The translations under genes and the position numbers were made by a program. This document shows positions 42,134 through 44,602 of a stretch of DNA of 44,602 nucleotides, in pieces. The stretch is from Blastopirellula sp. (GTDB taxonomy: Bacteria; Planctomycetota; Planctomycetia; Pirellulales; Pirellulaceae), in assembly GCA_002733575.1 (NCBI GenBank), contig NVWB01000160.1, positions 1-44,602 of the forward strand, read 5' to 3'. How positions within the stretch are numbered: the first letter of the stretch is position 1; every line of letters starts with the position of its first letter. The notes under the pieces are model-generated. The model was not told the DNA's origin. It worked only from the letters and a program-made list of their open reading frames with translations, and did not search any database.

Positions 42134-42541
42134 ATGCCTCAGTCGTTGCCATTATTAAAACTGCACCACTTGGCCGTGACCACCAAAGACCGCGATCAAA
42201 GCGTGGCCTTTTATCGAGACATCCTCGGTTTCCGTGAAGTGGAACGCCCTGGCTTTAACTTCCAAGGGGCTTGGATGGTCGCTTATGGAATGCAAATCCA
42301 TATCATTCAGTCAGAGAATGCCGCTGGCCCCGTTGATTCGTACATCGATTCACGTGCCAATCACACGGCGTTTGCTGTCGAAGATTCGTCAACCGTCACC
42401 GATATTTTAGACGAACATGGAATTGTGTATCGTCAACAAGTCAACGCGGGTGGAATTCACCAGACATTTTTTCAAGACCCCGACGGTCACCATATCGAAG
42501 TGGCCGTTTACCCGCCAAATCCGCCGTTCATTGAAGAGTAA
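42134..42541 (+). CDS. VOC (glyoxalase/bleomycin-resistance/dioxygenase) family protein
   Basis: The 135-residue protein is a single VOC unit of two beta-alpha-beta-beta-beta modules: KLHHLAVTTKDRDQSVAFYRDILGF at the start and FQDPDGHHIEVAVYP at the end. H11 and E127 are the likely metal ligands of the fold, with further candidates in the central strands. Members act as glyoxalases, isomerases, dioxygenases or antibiotic-binding proteins, and this one cannot be placed further. It is cytoplasmic. It is followed 80 nt later by the exported coiled-coil gene. Its promoter is probably in the gap that separates it from the membrane-protein gene. Confidence 0.9.
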   Translation: MPQSLPLLKLHHLAVTTKDRDQSVAFYRDILGFREVERPGFNFQGAWMVAYGMQIHIIQSENAAGPVDSYIDSRANHTAFAVEDSSTVTDILDEHGIVYRQQVNAGGIHQTFFQDPDGHHIEVAVYPPNPPFIEE

Positions 42542-42621
42542 ATTCTTGAGTGGCAAACATTACCTTACAACTTTCCATTCCTCATCAGTTCGCTGATCCA
42601 AGTTTTCTGGAGACCCTAATC

Positions 42622-43275
42622 ATGAAAACTTTATCCGTTACGCTACTCACACTATTTGTCGTTTCCATTTTTTCTGTTAATGAAACAGAAGCCGGAATTT
42701 TTGGTCGCCGTAAAGAGCGAATCAAAGCCGAGGTCTACTCGCAGTTATCTGCCAAGCTAGACAAAGAAACCGAAAACCTAGAAAAAGGGCTCGCTCAAGG
42801 CATTGCAGCCGCGCAAAAAGAGATTCAAGCAAAAGCAACCCAACAAATTACCGCCGAAGCCAACGCATTAGAAAAACAGGTTGCCAAGAGTATTATCGCC
42901 ATGCAAAAGAAAGCAGCCGAACTTGTTGCGGCTGAAAGCAAACGATTGCAACAGCAAACCGAAACACAGATTGCCCAATTGCAAAAATCGGCTCTGGCAA
43001 AAATTGCGAATGAATCGGAAAAACTACAACAACAAGTAGCGGATGCTTCAAAGAAGAATACCGAGTCACTACGCAGCCAGTTACAGGAAGCCCAAACGAC
43101 ATTGGCCGCACAAGTCAAAGCCGAGCTCATGCCACAACTATTAGTTGCCATGCAAAACGCCATGGACGAACGTCTTCCTGAATCGCCTGCGGAAGAGAAT
43201 AAACAACCAGAAGATCAGGCCGTGCTGACCCCAGAAGTTCGCCTGGAAGAAGAGACAGAATCAATCGTTCAATAA
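42622..43275 (+). CDS. Exported Lys/Gln-rich coiled-coil protein
   Basis: From ATG 42622 (GGAG about nine bases upstream) the 217-residue protein has a signal peptide (MKTLSVTLLTLFVVSIFS, cleavage near ETEA). A long heptad-type helix of about 150 residues follows, rich in Ala, Gln, Lys and Glu (AAAQKEIQAKATQQITAEAN, KLQQQVADASKK). The C-terminal 40 residues are acidic and probably unstructured. No catalytic motif is present. Periplasmic coiled coils of this kind are structural or scaffold proteins; the exact role is unknown. The longer frame to 42550 is not supported. Confidence 0.75.
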   Translation: MKTLSVTLLTLFVVSIFSVNETEAGIFGRRKERIKAEVYSQLSAKLDKETENLEKGLAQGIAAAQKEIQAKATQQITAEANALEKQVAKSIIAMQKKAAELVAAESKRLQQQTETQIAQLQKSALAKIANESEKLQQQVADASKKNTESLRSQLQEAQTTLAAQVKAELMPQLLVAMQNAMDERLPESPAEENKQPEDQAVLTPEVRLEEETESIVQ

Positions 43276-43294
43276 CAAATGCTCGAATTCATTC

Positions 43295-43331
43295 AGCCCT
43301 CTGCCAGAAAAACAGGTTCTGACAGAGGGCT
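43295..43331 (+). terminator. Terminator-like hairpin after the coiled-coil gene
   Basis: AGCCCTCTGCCAGAA (43295-43309) pairs with TTCTGACAGAGGGCT (43317-43331) with one mismatch and a seven-base loop, 20 nt after the stop. The following T-run is short, so termination is likely but not certain. The rest of 43332-43498 shows nothing. Confidence 0.5.
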
Positions 43332-43498
43332 TCGGATTGATGTTAAACCTTTATGATTAAAGCACTTAAGGGTGTTTTGTTTTTACGCAGTGCAACTTTA
43401 AAGCTCACACTTCGCGCTTGAGATGAAAATGGAACATCAATACTCTGCTAAATTGGGTAAGTTCTTATTTACTGCCCCTTGCTGATCTGGCCCTCATT

Positions 43499-43527
43499 TT
43501 GCTAGAATTGGCTCTTTGAACTATACA
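43499..43527 (+). promoter_or_regulatory. Sigma70-like promoter candidate for the 29-codon gene
   Basis: TTGCTA (43499-43504) and TATACA (43522-43527) are spaced by exactly 17 nt. They match TTGACA and TATAAT at four positions each. They lie 65 nt before the GTG start at 43592. Confidence 0.45.
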
Positions 43528-43591
43528 TTTTATTGCTGGCCGGTGCGTTTGACTTCCCTCACGCTCCGGCAAAATCCTAACGGAGACATAC

Positions 43592-43681
43592 GTGGGAACT
43601 AAAAGAACAGGTAAAGGTCGACGAAAAATTGGTCGTAAGAAACGTCGTATGCGTGCAAAGATTCGTCATCGTAAAAAATAA
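43592..43681 (+). CDS. Very small basic protein resembling AURKAIP1/COX24 (mS38/bL38-type) ribosomal family
   Basis: A GTG at 43592, preceded by GGAG at six bases, opens a 29-residue frame that starts MGTKRTGKGRRKIG, continues RKKRRMRAKIRHRKK and stops at TAA. About 60% of the residues are Lys or Arg. The KIGRKKRRMRAKIRHRKK tail resembles the short basic C-terminal domain of AURKAIP1/COX24, found in mitochondrial mS38 and small bacterial ribosomal proteins. It has its own promoter candidate and is followed by a hairpin. It is too short for routine ORF thresholds. Ribosome association is inferred from composition and similarity recalled from memory. Confidence 0.7.
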   Translation: MGTKRTGKGRRKIGRKKRRMRAKIRHRKK

Positions 43682-43773
43682 TTGACGATCTAATCGAGCA
43701 CCATTGAATCCAACTCCTAACTGAGTTGTTGATTCGCGGCTGTTGATACTGACTAAATTATCGTGAATACAAT

Positions 43774-43807
43774 GAACACGCGGTATTTGTAAGAATGCCG
43801 CGTGTTC
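43774..43807. terminator. Hairpin downstream of the 29-codon gene
   Basis: GAACACGCGGTATT (43774-43787) pairs with AATGCCGCGTGTTC (43794-43807) with one G-T pair and a six-base loop. It lies about 90 nt after the small gene. No T-tract follows on either strand, so it may be a transcript-end stabiliser or a REP-like palindrome. A weaker CAACTC/GAGTTG hairpin lies near 43712-43729. Confidence 0.4.
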
Positions 43808-43893
43808 GTGTGCGCGGTCAGGTTCTTGTTCTCTAGAACATGTCCAACATCGCAATTCCGCTGCGAAAATATCTTTGCGAAACAGATTTCTTA

Positions 43894-44012
43894 TTTTGAG
43901 TAACCACGTCAACGGTTTTGGAAAACTCGAACCACTTCAAATCCGCGCATTCAAAACGATCCCGGGGTTAATGCTAGTCGATTCAAGGTCCAACTGAGTT
44001 CTATTGATTACC
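43894..44012 (+). repeat. Dispersed intergenic repeat, family C, copy 3
   Basis: The segment aligns over its whole length with 31810-31930: TTTTGAGTAACCACG against TTTTGGGTGGCCGCG, TTCAAAACGATC against TTCAAAACGACG, and GAGTTCTATTGATTACC against GGGTTCTATTTATTCAC. It is more diverged from the copy at 1845-1905. Confidence 0.6.
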
Positions 44013-44164
44013 ACGAAGGCTCGAAGCAAGTTTGATGGAAAACTTTTCGTGAGTTTTGTGCTGTTCTTGTTGAATTATCATTCCGTAATCCCAATCGCGA
44101 AGCGAGGAGCGAAGTGAAAAACGGTTCAACTGGTGTTGGGAATTTTCAGGATCTCAAATAACCT

Positions 44165-44602
44165 GTAGCCGGATTCGTAAGAATTCGGTTTTTCGGCATT
44201 GAGGGTTCCCAGAAGTCTAACGACTTCAGCTACGTTTGCTTCGCGCTTGTGATTGTAAATTCGAGCCCAAGTTCTTGTAGGTCAGGTTGTACCTGACAGG
44301 AATTGCAAAACCAACTTTGCTTCAATGTCAGGTAAAACCTGACCTACAATAGATTACTTCATGTTTGGCTGTTATTTGTTCTCAAATATGTTTCGTCCTT
44401 CCTTCGCATCGCTTCATGTTAAATTCCATCCGGTCTTCCCGGCATTGAAAACTCGCATTTACTTCTGTCCGGCGATCCCGGAAGAAAAAGTGGTAGCTAC
44501 CACGGGTGTTGCTTTCGGCTGTAGAGGTTTTTACGCGCCGCCTGGAGCAACTTGCTTTTTGCTCGGTTATTCATTTTTGGTTTTCAGAGTGCCTAGTTAT
44601 TT
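44165..44602. repeat. Nested repeat tail at the window end (families E, B and C)
   Basis: Family E recurs inverted at 44170-44235 (TCTAACGACTTCAGCTACGT at its end). A family-B pair follows at 44275-44349: GTAGGTCAGGTTGTACCTGACA and the inverted TGTCAGGTAAAACCTGACC. The minus-strand match to the first part of family C lies at 44398-44452 (ATCCGGTCTTCCCGGCATTG). No gene was recognised from 43682 to the end. Confidence 0.6.

Noticed and set aside
42825..43163. 112-codon minus frame rich in Cys and Ala
   Set aside because: It is the antisense reading of Gln/Ala-rich coiled-coil codons of the 42622-43275 gene.
1..44602. tRNA, rRNA or CRISPR features
   Set aside because: No cloverleaf-consistent GGTTCRA segments in a suitable context, no rRNA-like sequence and no regularly spaced short repeats were seen by eye. 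A covariance-model scan was not possible here.

Overview
This window comes from a member of the Planctomycetota, probably a Pirellulaceae-like lineage of moderate GC; the genus cannot be fixed from the sequence. The main evidence is a divergently arranged trio of planctomycete signature genes: DUF1501 (Tat exported), PSCyt1-DUF1549-DUF1553, and a PVC-type propeller/HEAT/heme-binding protein. Supporting evidence is a type I sulfatase, a small membrane protein with the N-terminal NPYRAP motif, a planctomycete-style Ser/Thr kinase, and dense families of short intergenic palindromes. No rRNA, tRNA, CRISPR array, integrase or transposase gene was recognised.

Layout. 1-2.3 kb: a GT2-like protein whose DxD appears lost, and a TfoX N-domain protein. 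2.3-10.3 kb: the DUF1501/PSD1 genes (minus) facing away from the PVC-type heme protein (plus). 10.3-16.4 kb: a hypothetical gene, a tandem-Usp protein, two membrane/zinc-ribbon hypotheticals, an S1C-type protease with TPRs, and a ParE/Phd-like toxin-antitoxin pair. The TA pair lies between an intact HExxH gene and a 59-bp duplicate of that gene's own 5' end. 16.4-17.3 kb: a gene-free stretch of nested repeats with three TAACC-NNN-GGTTA palindromes. 17.3-21.4 kb: class IV PLP enzyme, RibBA, alpha/beta hydrolase, hypothetical. 21.8-27.4 kb: a CBS - KorA - KorB - zinc-ribbon/CBS gene run (2-oxoacid:ferredoxin oxidoreductase), converging on a Ser/Thr kinase with a degenerate receiver domain. 27.7-33.4 kb: small conserved protein, large exported CBM/glycosidase-like protein, membrane protein, glycerate 2-kinase.

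33.4-38.0 kb is the clearest accessory segment. Three direct copies of a roughly 110-bp repeat, containing a long hairpin kept partly by G-U wobbles, each end 0-11 nt before the start codon of an unrelated small gene (two zinc-ribbon proteins, one lipoprotein). A sulfatase, a small membrane protein and REP-type palindrome pairs lie between them. 38-44.6 kb: Rieske oxygenase, a C-terminal gene remnant, a Cys-rich lipoprotein with a strong terminator, a polytopic membrane protein, a VOC protein, an exported coiled-coil protein, a 29-codon very basic protein resembling the AURKAIP1/COX24 (mS38/bL38-type) family, then a repeat-rich tail.

Functionally the window joins extracellular polymer processing (DUF1501/PSD1/PVC, sulfatase, hydrolase, CBM-like protein) to central metabolism (ferredoxin-dependent 2-oxoacid oxidation flanked by CBS sensors, glycerate kinase, riboflavin synthesis). 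Intergenic DNA is heavily colonised by at least seven short repeat families, often as inverted pairs.
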